From a virus, in IMG/VR virus record IMGVR_UViG_3300031566_000466, positions 1 to 20,477 of that record: a stretch of DNA of 20,477 nt; one strand, 5' to 3'. Positions 6,746 to 14,413 of the stretch are shown one piece after another. Both the position numbers and the translations under genes were made by a program. The notes below the pieces were generated by a model that was given only the letters and a program-made list of their open reading frames with translations, had not been told where the DNA came from and ran no database searches. Every line of letters starts with the position of its first letter. The first letter of the stretch is position 1.

Positions 6746-7705
6746 TTAACTATGCTCCTCGTAAGCTGAAAAATCAGGCTCTATTAGATTCTCGGCGTCT
6801 GGTACAATCTCTTGCAGAACGCCGATCATTTCATTCATTTCAAGTAACACCTCAGGATAGTCACCGCTTTGTACCTGGCCGTGTAAACGCTTTTCTTTAA
6901 TATCGCATTTCATCTTGACAAATTCTACCACGTAATTGAACGCTTCCGGGATGTCTAAGATATTGTTTGGATCGGCAACAGGGAAAACAAAGCGGTTTGC
7001 CTGTCTTATGTACCATACAGTCACCGAATCCCCGGTTTCCGAAGGGGAAGGTACAAATAGCATTTCCGGCTGTCCTGGGGTGTCATTTGTCAGGAAATAC
7101 TCATAGCAGCCCGAACCGCTATTTATATCTGAGATCGCTTTAATCTCGAATTTTTTCCAGTCCTGTAGGCGCGTAATTTTATAAACCCTGCTTCCGTTCG
7201 CATACACGACACGGCGAATCTTATGCGCGTATATATTTGGCGGAAGGGTGTATCTTCTTTGGCCTGAAGTTAAACCTCTGTGGCGGATTTGAAAACCCTG
7301 ACCAGCGCCTACGGATGGGTCGCCGTCAATTACCAACGTGTCCCCGGATACACTTAAGATCGTATACCAAGTGTCGTACGACTCAGACTGAAGTGATATC
7401 TCATCCCCTGCCAGAACATCGGAAGGCCATGGCCCGCCGAAAAGAACCACATCGTTTGGATCGAGTCCGGTTATTTCAACAGGTCCAATATCTAAGTTAC
7501 TATAAGTGAGCGTCAAAAGACTCTCGCTAGATAAGAAATAATCCTTGTGTATGCCAATAATCTTTTGCTCTGCCCGGTCGATTGCCGCATTGCAGTAGCG
7601 AATCAATTCCTCGTCATCTACGAAAGTTTCTTCGGTTAGGTCCAACTCATCTTTTACGCGATCCAAGATGTTTTGGGCTGTCCAATATTGCTTGGTAATG
7701 GCCAA
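6746..7705 (-). CDS. Head-tail adaptor-like (connector) protein
   Basis: A 319-residue protein with the layout of podovirus head-tail adaptors (T7 gp11 and P22 gp4 types), which form a ring below the portal. The N-terminal 55 residues are helical (ILDRVKDELDLTEETFVDDEELIRYCNAAIDRAEQKIIG, quoted in parts: ILDRVKDELDL, ELIRYCNAAIDRAEQKIIG), typical of this class. A beta-rich insertion occupies about residues 70-180, ending in RRYTLPPNIYAHKIRRV, a strand pattern also common in such proteins. The C-terminal part returns to helices (EAFNYVVEFVKMKCDIKEK, LEMNEMIGVLQEIV). The start is a TTG at 7705, supported by GGGGAG seven bases upstream; no ATG fits. It is unusually placed after the hub gene and before the ejection genes. 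A minor neck protein is the alternative. Confidence 0.72.
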   Translation of the reverse strand: MAITKQYWTAQNILDRVKDELDLTEETFVDDEELIRYCNAAIDRAEQKIIGIHKDYFLSSESLLTLTYSNLDIGPVEITGLDPNDVVLFGGPWPSDVLAGDEISLQSESYDTWYTILSVSGDTLVIDGDPSVGAGQGFQIRHRGLTSGQRRYTLPPNIYAHKIRRVVYANGSRVYKITRLQDWKKFEIKAISDINSGSGCYEYFLTNDTPGQPEMLFVPSPSETGDSVTVWYIRQANRFVFPVADPNNILDIPEAFNYVVEFVKMKCDIKEKRLHGQVQSGDYPEVLLEMNEMIGVLQEIVPDAENLIEPDFSAYEEHS

Positions 7706-7706
7706 T

Positions 7707-8093
7707 TTAAGCTCCCCTATAGAACAGCGTTACGCGGTAGCCTAGCGACTTAGTGTTACTGACATTTTGGCAGCGTATTTTAACGTAGTTTCCAAATTCA
7801 TTATCCTGCTCTAAAGCGAAAAAACACTGCCCGGAAGGAAATGCTACGGAATAAAGCATAGGAGCCCAGTATGACAAACTCTGATTTTGAGTCATGCCGC
7901 TATACCCGTATACGAATCCATCCACGTACAGATACCTTTCTTCTTGGTGCCCTAGCGTACCCGTAAAAGTTTTTACAGATGGGTACGCATTATCTTCTCT
8001 GAACTCGTGCCACGCTCTTAATTGCTCAAATTGCTCTTGCGTAGGACGGTCATTTATTTCACGGAGAAAAAATTCTACTTTCGGCTCGGTCAC
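7707..8093 (-). CDS. 128-residue protein between hub and adaptor, unknown function
   Basis: A 128-residue protein that I do not recognise. The N-terminal 40 residues are helical and charged (REINDRPTQEQFEQLRAWHE). The rest is beta-rich with many aromatic residues (RYLYVDGFVYGYSGMTQ, SYWAPMLYSVAFPSGQCFFALEQ, YRVTLFYRG), like a small virion domain. It starts with GTG at 8093, overlapping the hub stop as GTGA, and ends one base before the TTG of the adaptor gene, so the three genes are translated as a block. A minor tail or head-completion protein is the likely class, given both neighbours, but nothing in the sequence identifies it further. Confidence 0.72.
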   Translation of the reverse strand: MTEPKVEFFLREINDRPTQEQFEQLRAWHEFREDNAYPSVKTFTGTLGHQEERYLYVDGFVYGYSGMTQNQSLSYWAPMLYSVAFPSGQCFFALEQDNEFGNYVKIRCQNVSNTKSLGYRVTLFYRGA

Positions 8094-10114
8094 GGCTCCA
8101 CCCCGCTCTCTGTGTGGCCTTCGCCAGGGGCATTGAACATGATCGTAATTTCACTGATCTCAGGACGCTGGGCTGTATTCGCCGTATCTCCTGAAATATA
8201 TAACTGGCGAGTCGAGGAACGTAATGTCCCTTTTGTAAACCAACGCTTCAGGAATTTAATTTTTGAAGTTATGCCGGTTTCATCTACGGGATTCAAGAGA
8301 CGGAAATCATCACTTTCATCTCTCGCGCTTGCTATGGAAAAGGAGAAAGTCGAACCGATAAGAGGCTTAACCCCCAAGAGCAAACGGGTGAACCATTTCC
8401 TTTTCATAGATGTTCCAAAAGACATCACAGACGAATACCAATTCCAAGCTATAGGGACATTGGCCCCGCCAGCGGAAATAGGGAAATCATAAGTTCTGTT
8501 TGAATCTTGCTTCAGTACAGAACCGTCTAAGGAGGTGAAATATATGTCCCCGTCGATCGCCGATACAGAAGTTACGTCGTGGCTGACAGAGCCCGAAGTT
8601 ATCGCGTAGCCTTCTTCGTGCGGATAGTTGAGGTGTAGGGTTAAAACCTTTCTCAGATACTTACCACCCTCATTGGGGAAGAACCAATGCGCCCTTTGAT
8701 TCTTTTCGTCGTAGCAGGCATCGGCAATAGCGTACCCGTATAGCTCTACGTTTGACTCGTCAAGAGCACGAACATCTACAAGGTCAAGATATCTCTCGTC
8801 ATAGTGTCCAGTGACCTTCCTAGCTGTGAATCCGTTTGTTTCGTATATCCCATCAGTGGACAGGAATAGGATTTTGTTATTCGCCTTGATAGTCGTTTTA
8901 TTAGAGAGAGCGCCGTATTCCTCAGAAACCGTCCTCAGTCTATGAGTTCCGTTTCCAGAATCATCTACGATTCCCTCAATTCGGTACACGCCCTTATCTG
9001 TGAAAAGTATCGGGTAAATATCCAGCGTTTCAATGCCAGTAACGTACTCGCCTTCTCGAATGGTCATATTAAATGAGCCTGGGTTAGCGTCCGGTATCCC
9101 AACTTTTGCTTGCCAAACTGCTGCCGTACTCGCCAGCCAAAGTGTGTCGTTGGCAAAGGTCGCATACTCTATCCTGGAATTAACCATTTCATTCGGCTGT
9201 ACGCCGCCTGTCGTGTATAGAAGTTCGCCCGACACAATCGCAGAATCTAAATCATTATCTAAGTAAGTAGGAGTACCGCCATTCGTAGCGGCTTCTCCTA
9301 TTTTAAAGAAAATATTACCATCATCTACGGTGCGGTATATTTCCCAGACTATATTTGAATAATCGAAAAAAGCTTCGCCACTCACAATTCTGGATTGGTT
9401 GTCTGTGTAATTTGCCAAAGTGGCATTGCTAAAGGTCGGTATATTTATCTGTACGATACCGTCATTACTTAATGCCTCATAGAATACAGGAGCACTCCGT
9501 ACTATCTTGTCTATGCTTAGAGATATGCCCTGGTCATATAGATTATAATCAGCCTTTAAAACAAGAGCGTAAGTCCAATTATTCCCGCCTGGGTTGTACG
9601 TAGAACTAAGATTGAGCCTATACTTAGGCAGACCCAAAGAAACGTACTTCCATTCACCCACCGAGGATTCCCTGTAAAATTTTAATGGGTAATAGAGTGA
9701 AGAAATCAGAATAAATTCGTTCTGATTTAATCTCACGTAATTTCCCTGATACCGGGTGACAAATTGCGCCCTGTTCTCCCCAGTCGTCGTCTCTACTACT
9801 TCCCATCCTGGGTTTTCCTGGTCGTTCCTTCTTACCGCTCGATTGCTTGATATAAAAGTCTCAAAAGTCCTAGCCCGGTTAAAGGAACCGCTCAGAGTTT
9901 GCCTGCTTATGCGATGGTGCCACACTTTATCTATTCTTTGCGACCCAAAGGGCCTCTGGTCAGACGGGCCTAATGGGCCGAAACCCTCCCTTGGGCGCAT
10001 CCCCTTTTGGTCGGTAAAATACATATTAAACGCACGTTGGCAAAACTTAGGGTTACCATCTCGGTAACTGTCAGTTTCACCACCCGTAAAATCATTTATA
10101 CGCAATTCTGGCAT
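8090..10114 (-). CDS. Tail hub / stabilisation protein, P22 gp10-like (beta-propeller type)
   Basis: A 674-residue beta-rich protein that probably forms the tail hub below the portal, the role of gp10 in P22. The N-terminus (INDFTGGETDSYRDGNPKF, then NMYFTDQKGMRPREGFGPLG) has the pattern 'D-F-x-G-G ... N-x-x-x-x-x-x-G-x-x-x-R-x-G-F' common in this class. The body repeats blade-like units, for example EYATFANDTLWLASTAAVWQ, IYPILFTDKGVYRIEG, KTTIKANNKILFLSTDGIYE and AIDGDIYFTSLDGSVLKQ, as in a beta-propeller. The C-terminal 130 residues form a further beta domain. It follows the small 107-residue gene (TAATG overlap), and its stop overlaps the next start as GTGA. A T7 gp12-like nozzle role is an alternative. 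Identification is by pattern, not by alignment. Confidence 0.72.
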   Translation of the reverse strand: MPELRINDFTGGETDSYRDGNPKFCQRAFNMYFTDQKGMRPREGFGPLGPSDQRPFGSQRIDKVWHHRISRQTLSGSFNRARTFETFISSNRAVRRNDQENPGWEVVETTTGENRAQFVTRYQGNYVRLNQNEFILISSLYYPLKFYRESSVGEWKYVSLGLPKYRLNLSSTYNPGGNNWTYALVLKADYNLYDQGISLSIDKIVRSAPVFYEALSNDGIVQINIPTFSNATLANYTDNQSRIVSGEAFFDYSNIVWEIYRTVDDGNIFFKIGEAATNGGTPTYLDNDLDSAIVSGELLYTTGGVQPNEMVNSRIEYATFANDTLWLASTAAVWQAKVGIPDANPGSFNMTIREGEYVTGIETLDIYPILFTDKGVYRIEGIVDDSGNGTHRLRTVSEEYGALSNKTTIKANNKILFLSTDGIYETNGFTARKVTGHYDERYLDLVDVRALDESNVELYGYAIADACYDEKNQRAHWFFPNEGGKYLRKVLTLHLNYPHEEGYAITSGSVSHDVTSVSAIDGDIYFTSLDGSVLKQDSNRTYDFPISAGGANVPIAWNWYSSVMSFGTSMKRKWFTRLLLGVKPLIGSTFSFSIASARDESDDFRLLNPVDETGITSKIKFLKRWFTKGTLRSSTRQLYISGDTANTAQRPEISEITIMFNAPGEGHTESGVEP

Positions 10115-10437
10115 TAAACGTCCGTTGTTCCAGTGGTAAAGTCTACTGGATTCGTCAAGGTTTTCAGGTAAACGTAGGCGCGCTCAAGTGGGTTTTGGTT
10201 CACCACGTCAAGAACAGCGGGTGCGAAGTATGATGTGTAATCTGCGCCTTCGACTATATTTTGAGTGTTTTCTAAAGGGGAACTTCCCCCTGACCTAGCC
10301 GCTGCGTCTTTATACAGGGCTAGTTCGATAAATACCCTCGGATTTGAATCATCTGACAGATAGAATTTTATGTCAGAGATTCGGTGATAGTCTGCGCTTA
10401 CGCCTTGCCCCGATGTTACCGTTTTTTGTAGTGCCAT
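10114..10437 (-). CDS. 107-residue protein in the fibre/hub cluster, unknown function
   Basis: A 107-residue protein, not recognised. It reads as a compact beta-rich domain: a conserved-looking N-terminus (GQGVSADYHRISDIKFYLS), a central strand pair (RVFIELALYKD), a flexible Gly/Ser loop (SGGSSPLEN), and a C-terminal strand (RAYVYLKTL). No signal peptide, transmembrane segment or cysteine is visible. Both ends are joined to the neighbours by TAATG overlaps: its start shares a base with the stop of the S74 gene, and its stop with the start of the hub gene. That implies coupled translation and a structural role tied to the fibre or hub, for example a collar or fibre connector, but the role is inferred only from position. 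Confidence 0.72.
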   Translation of the reverse strand: MALQKTVTSGQGVSADYHRISDIKFYLSDDSNPRVFIELALYKDAAARSGGSSPLENTQNIVEGADYTSYFAPAVLDVVNQNPLERAYVYLKTLTNPVDFTTGTTDV

Positions 10438-12029
10438 TATTTTTCTGCCTCCAATTGTTCGATTCTAGTTCTTAACTTTTTCATTTCAGCTAGCAATAAC
10501 GCTGTCATGTGCGTGTAATGGACACCTTCAATTAAGTTGTTTCCTTCAGCGTCTTTTTTTATTTCCAAGGTCCCATCCTCTTTGCCCTCTGTTGCATAGT
10601 AGGTAAGAAGTGGAATTTTCTCGTGAACCTCTTCTGCAACAAAGCCATAGTTCATCTCGTTCGATTCCTTCCATGTATACCGAACTGGCCGCAAATCCCA
10701 TACTTTTTCCGACTCAGAATCTGGTATGTCCACAACGTCTTTTTTATACCGTATGGATGACGAACAGTTATCTACCGAAACAAGCCCAGAACTAGCATTG
10801 GCGCAAACAGTGGTGGCAAAGGTAGAGGCATCAAATTTAAGAAAGGTATCGTTAGCCGTCCCGAAAAACGTAGTTGCTCCACCGAAATACAGTGCTATGC
10901 CACCCCCTGATGGTAGGGCTAAACCGCTATCTTGGGAAAGATTAAAGGAATACGTAGGAGATACCACATCTCCGTTTGGACCGTGCATCGGTTCAATAAA
11001 TAAATTCCGACTAGATCCGAATGCAAATCTTTCCAAGCCACCAGCAGAAACCCTAACGGCAGTCCCGCTCCTGAATAAACCCGTTTGAGTGTCACCATTA
11101 AAATATATCGAAGGTGTTCCTGCGCTACCTACGGGGAATTGAGTTTGAGCCGGGTTGATTGTAACGAGAGAACTCGATATAGACATTCTAGTAGCAGCAC
11201 TAGTTATAAGGCTCATTGTATCCGCAGAATGGTCGTAAAATATTCGACCTACATCGTTATCGGCGGTATCACCAAACTCAAGTATGGAATCTGCCGCACC
11301 TGGAGTTGTGTGGTTAGCATCCAAACGAAGTATGCTTCCACCCTGATTTCCGGTTACGACTAAAGTGTTTGCACCATTTGTATTGTTAAAATTTGTTGTC
11401 CCATCTGAAATTGATACAAGTAATTCCGTAGCAGCATAAAAATTGAAATTATCAGTAGAATGGTCGTAGTAAAGACGGCCAGAATCCCCATCTGCCGCAT
11501 CGCCGAATTCTATTACCGAATCACTTGTCCCTACCCCATCGCTGGCTTGTATCCTTAAGAATGAAGAACCCACACCCGAATCAATGAGGAGTCGCATCGC
11601 GTTATTCGGGTCTGAAAAAGTAGCACCAGAACTCACGCTATCTGAAAGTGTGAGCCTTGTTTCATTGCCCGCACTAAAACCAATGTCATTAGCACCTGCG
11701 TTATACATCCCAGTATCAGTGTCCAAAGAAAAGCTATAGGTCGGGTTTAAAGCAGTACCATTGCCCAAAAGAAGTGGATCGGGAACAACGCTAGACCCGA
11801 TAAGAACTTGTTGCCAAGCGCCACCGTCCCACATACGCGGTTCGCTCGCTACCGTGTTCCAATAGATGCGACCGTCAGGACATGTCGTTGCAGGTACGCA
11901 AGTAGGATCGGCAGCTAGGTTTTCGAGAGCTGCGGAATTTAAATAGCCCTGGACCTGTATATCGGCCCAGGACAAAGAAGGAATAAGCCATGTGATTAAC
12001 AATCCCAATAATAATCTGCTAAGTCGCAT
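10437..12029 (-). CDS. Fibre-like protein with Sec signal peptide and C-terminal S74 chaperone
   Basis: A 530-residue protein. Residues 1-22 form a classic Sec signal peptide: basic MRLSR, hydrophobic LLLGLLITWLIPSL, cleavage region SWA before Asp23. The middle holds fibre shaft units: NPTYSFSLDTDTGMYNAGAN (related one near residue 365), and paired units with SVIEFGDAADGDSGRLYYDH and SILEFGDTADNDVGRIFYDH. Residues 423-530 form an intramolecular chaperone (peptidase S74 type), with the Ser-x-x-Arg-x-Lys core Ser424/Arg427/Lys429, then FVAEEV and a C-terminal coiled coil (MTALLLAEMKKLRTRIEQLE). In endosialidases the matching Ser/Lys pair self-cleaves and releases the folded trimer. There are exactly four cysteines, in two close pairs (44/50 and 409/422), which would suit disulfides outside the cytoplasm. 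TAATG overlaps tie it to both neighbours. It could be a second tail fibre or an exported adhesin-like protein. Confidence 0.85.
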   Translation of the reverse strand: MRLSRLLLGLLITWLIPSLSWADIQVQGYLNSAALENLAADPTCVPATTCPDGRIYWNTVASEPRMWDGGAWQQVLIGSSVVPDPLLLGNGTALNPTYSFSLDTDTGMYNAGANDIGFSAGNETRLTLSDSVSSGATFSDPNNAMRLLIDSGVGSSFLRIQASDGVGTSDSVIEFGDAADGDSGRLYYDHSTDNFNFYAATELLVSISDGTTNFNNTNGANTLVVTGNQGGSILRLDANHTTPGAADSILEFGDTADNDVGRIFYDHSADTMSLITSAATRMSISSSLVTINPAQTQFPVGSAGTPSIYFNGDTQTGLFRSGTAVRVSAGGLERFAFGSSRNLFIEPMHGPNGDVVSPTYSFNLSQDSGLALPSGGGIALYFGGATTFFGTANDTFLKFDASTFATTVCANASSGLVSVDNCSSSIRYKKDVVDIPDSESEKVWDLRPVRYTWKESNEMNYGFVAEEVHEKIPLLTYYATEGKEDGTLEIKKDAEGNNLIEGVHYTHMTALLLAEMKKLRTRIEQLEAEK

Positions 12030-14116
12030 TATGCCACCCCTACAAGCGTATAAGTTCCAGATGCCGGTGGTATCGTAAAAGTAACCGTCACTGTCGTTGC
12101 GGTTTTTGTAAGCACTGCGCCTTGTACACTACGAAAGCTATTCGTATTGTCTAAGAAATCCCAAACAGCAAACCTTGCGTCATCAACATCAGCAGACACG
12201 TCGTAAGGATGGGATGTGTTTACACCGTCCCAATTTACAGCGTCCTGGACTACATGCTTATCTGAAGTTAGTTTTTTCCACGTCCCGCCAGTGTCCACAT
12301 ACATTTGGTTTATATCGGTGGCCCAAGTAATTCGACCTACGTTAGAAGCCGATGCCGCTGGCAACCCGCCCGACGTGGTATTCTCAAGCCTAAAACCTAT
12401 ACCCTGGCCAGCAATATATAAATCCCCAACCCGCAAACCAGAAGTGCCGATGTCAAAAGTAGCGTCAGCATTAGGTACAAGATTGGATGCAAAGCGTACA
12501 TGTCCCTTAGTCGCATTTGATGTAGACTCAAGAACAAGATTGCCACTAGCAGCACTGTCGCCAATAAGGGTCTGGCCCCCGTTACGTCCTGCCAGAAGCG
12601 CATATTGTAAGTGATCGTCATCAGCAAGCCCTGAAATAACTCCATGATCTATCTCCGTATCCGGAGCGCTCGATACAAATTTTGTTCCGTCATAGAAAAT
12701 CGAATCCCCAGCGCCTACCCCTACAAGAATATCTCTTAACGACATGATTACCGAAATATCTGTGGTATTCGTCCCGTCGCCAATGACGCCGCTCAGGAAT
12801 AAATCCTGCCAACGAGTAGCCGGTAGGCCAAGGTCATACGTGTCATCTACATTCGGCTTAACGGTCGCTACGAAATTAGCCACTTCCGTAAACGGATCAA
12901 TGTTTATATCGCCAGCGATCGTCGAAAAGGTGAAAGCATTTTCAGAGATGAAAGTTGTCGCCGTAATTTCTAGGTCGTCCGCTGGTCCTATTACCACTTG
13001 GCCCGATACATCGAGGTCCCCAGTAATGAACGTATTCGCATTTACGAGTAGGTCGGCAAAAGGAACGACAATGATATTTCCAGCACTGCTGGAAAATGTA
13101 TTGCCGTCCAGGCTCAGATTATCTACATCCACTTGGCCAAAAGTACCGATACCAGTAGTCGTTAGATTCTCATCGTCGAAATCTATCAGACCGCCAGAAT
13201 CGACAATGCTACCGTCGCCAAGCGTCAAGGTTCCTATCGTCGTACCGCTAAAAAACGCACTAGCAGAGCCAAGGGCCTGCACGTTATCCGCCGTTACCGT
13301 TCCCGTAGTCGTTAAGTTCTCATCGTCGAAATCTATCAGCCCAGAACCATCGGTTATAGAGCCTCCCGCGAGCAATAAAGTGCCGACAGATACAGTGCCG
13401 TCAGTGCTAAGATTGTTCGTCGAGAAATCAATCGACCCGGTTGAGTCAATAATAGACCCACCCAGTATTTGCATCGTCGAAACATTTGCTTCGTCCGTGA
13501 AGAAATTTAGAAAGCGATAAAGATCAGTACCGAGGCTAACGCTACTATCGACAAGAGGCCGACTATCATCGCCAAATTGAATAAATCCAGTGTTGGGTCC
13601 GGTTCCGTCCCCTGAGTTTGCGTAAAGAAGGAGATGAGTGCCAGCAGTAGCACCACCATAAATCCGCTGACCAGCCAAGTCTCCCGCAAAAGGGGTACCG
13701 GTTTCATCGAGATCGTCAACGCCAAATCGGTAAACATAAACGTCCTGGGTTTTCAGGAGGAAATTGGACAGGATAGAATCTTCGCCCCAATCCATATCGT
13801 ATATTTTATACCAAAGCGGAGCAACATCACCTTCCCGTTGTTCCCAACGGTAGGATGCCGCTTTACCGTCGCCGTCGTCCAAAACCACCCGGTAATCGTT
13901 TAGAGTGTTCCCGGCCAGAGGCAAAGCCGCAGGCGTAGCAACGGCGTCCTGTGTCTGGGGGTAAATCACACCAAAGAGCCAATTAATGGCTTGCTCTACG
14001 TTTATGACCTCGCCCGGAGGAAGGGACGGATGCGAATATAAAAACTCCGTAAGGCTATGCCTATACGGATGTTGGTTTCCATTATGTATCAGATACCGGT
14101 GATGTTGTGTAAACAT
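12029..14116 (-). CDS. Repeat-containing tail fibre / tail appendage protein
   Basis: A 695-residue structural protein with the layout of a phage fibre. Residues 1-210 are a globular N-terminal part (LDDGDGKAASYRWEQREGD and FIQFGDDSRPLVDSSVSLGT), probably the virion attachment domain. A repeated shaft follows: three units sharing D-S-x-G-x-IDF and NL-T-x-G, two of them exactly 50 residues apart. Then come two T-x-D-I/L-G-x-x-x-x-R-x-x-D-L-x-x-x-G units (DDTYDLGLPATRWQDLFLSG and its relative near residue 560), a unit common in fibres. Between them is DDDHLQYALLAGRNGGQTL, a frequent phage fibre motif. The C-terminal part is beta-rich (KTATTVTVTFTIPPASG), a possible receptor-binding or trimer cap. 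It contains no cysteine. The start has an AGGGG site 7 bases upstream; the stop forms TAATG with the next gene, so translation is coupled. Receptor specificity cannot be read. Confidence 0.82.
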   Translation of the reverse strand: MFTQHHRYLIHNGNQHPYRHSLTEFLYSHPSLPPGEVINVEQAINWLFGVIYPQTQDAVATPAALPLAGNTLNDYRVVLDDGDGKAASYRWEQREGDVAPLWYKIYDMDWGEDSILSNFLLKTQDVYVYRFGVDDLDETGTPFAGDLAGQRIYGGATAGTHLLLYANSGDGTGPNTGFIQFGDDSRPLVDSSVSLGTDLYRFLNFFTDEANVSTMQILGGSIIDSTGSIDFSTNNLSTDGTVSVGTLLLAGGSITDGSGLIDFDDENLTTTGTVTADNVQALGSASAFFSGTTIGTLTLGDGSIVDSGGLIDFDDENLTTTGIGTFGQVDVDNLSLDGNTFSSSAGNIIVVPFADLLVNANTFITGDLDVSGQVVIGPADDLEITATTFISENAFTFSTIAGDINIDPFTEVANFVATVKPNVDDTYDLGLPATRWQDLFLSGVIGDGTNTTDISVIMSLRDILVGVGAGDSIFYDGTKFVSSAPDTEIDHGVISGLADDDHLQYALLAGRNGGQTLIGDSAASGNLVLESTSNATKGHVRFASNLVPNADATFDIGTSGLRVGDLYIAGQGIGFRLENTTSGGLPAASASNVGRITWATDINQMYVDTGGTWKKLTSDKHVVQDAVNWDGVNTSHPYDVSADVDDARFAVWDFLDNTNSFRSVQGAVLTKTATTVTVTFTIPPASGTYTLVGVA
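13155..13339. repeat. 35-bp direct repeat with a 150-bp period in the fibre gene
   Basis: The segments 13155-13189 and 13305-13339 are nearly identical (two adjacent differences seen over 35 bases) and lie exactly 150 bases apart, that is 50 codons. Both encode the LIDFDDENLTTTG unit of the fibre shaft. A more diverged third copy (IDFSTNNLSTDG) lies around 13410-13440. Nucleotide-level conservation of two units suggests a recent duplication or recombination between them. Confidence 0.85.
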
Positions 14117-14125
14117 CCGTTACCC

Positions 14126-14380
14126 CTAGATGTCGTAGGACGCATCCCATACGTCATTTGATTCGCGCATTTTCTCAACCTGAGGTGATGTGGGATTTAT
14201 GTACGTATAGTCTACACGAGTACAGCCCGTTCCGGTTATGGCATTGTAGCCAGCCGTATATACTGTCACTAACCGATTGTTTACGTCATATATGTTGTAC
14301 TGTTTAAACAACTCGTTGCGTTGAGTCGTTAAACCCTGCGTTGCTAACCCTGTAGATGTTCCCACTGTGGAAAACCCCAT
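14126..14380 (-). CDS. 84-residue protein of unknown function, first gene after the terminator
   Basis: An 84-residue protein, not recognised. The N-terminal 20 residues are Thr/Gly/Ser-rich (STVGTSTGLATQGLTTQ), followed by beta-like strands with many tyrosines (LFKQYNIYDVNNRLVTVYTAGYN) and a cysteine-containing strand. The C-terminus is acidic. The ATG lies only three bases after the T-run of the terminator hairpin and has no visible Shine-Dalgarno sequence. No later ATG gives a better start; the only other candidate is a GTG at codon 6, also without a clear site. It ends ten bases before the fibre gene, so it may be a fibre attachment or head-tail joining factor, by position only. The high density of coding sequence around it and its sensible composition support it as a real gene despite the weak initiation signal. 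Confidence 0.62.
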   Translation of the reverse strand: MGFSTVGTSTGLATQGLTTQRNELFKQYNIYDVNNRLVTVYTAGYNAITGTGCTRVDYTYINPTSPQVEKMRESNDVWDASYDI

Positions 14381-14383
14381 GTG

Positions 14384-14408
14384 AAAAAAAGGGGGCAGAA
14401 GCCCCCTT
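14384..14408 (-). terminator. Rho-independent terminator after the head genes
   Basis: On the minus strand there is a perfect six-pair stem, GGGGGC paired with GCCCCC, around a four-base loop (TTCT), flanked by AA on the 5' side and running straight into seven T residues. It lies between the stop at 14414 and the ATG at 14380. It should end or reduce transcription after the capsid-associated genes, like the terminator after gene 10 in T7. The fibre and connector genes downstream would then depend on read-through or on a promoter that I could not identify. Confidence 0.88.
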
Positions 14409-14413
14409 CGGGA

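Noticed and set aside
12216-13903. Long plus-strand open frames opposite the fibre genes (for example 12744-13520, 258 codons)
   Set aside because: They lie wholly antisense to a fibre gene with clear protein motifs, and their translations are low-complexity Ser/Val/Pro strings made by the repeated codons. No ribosome binding site or plausible fold was seen.
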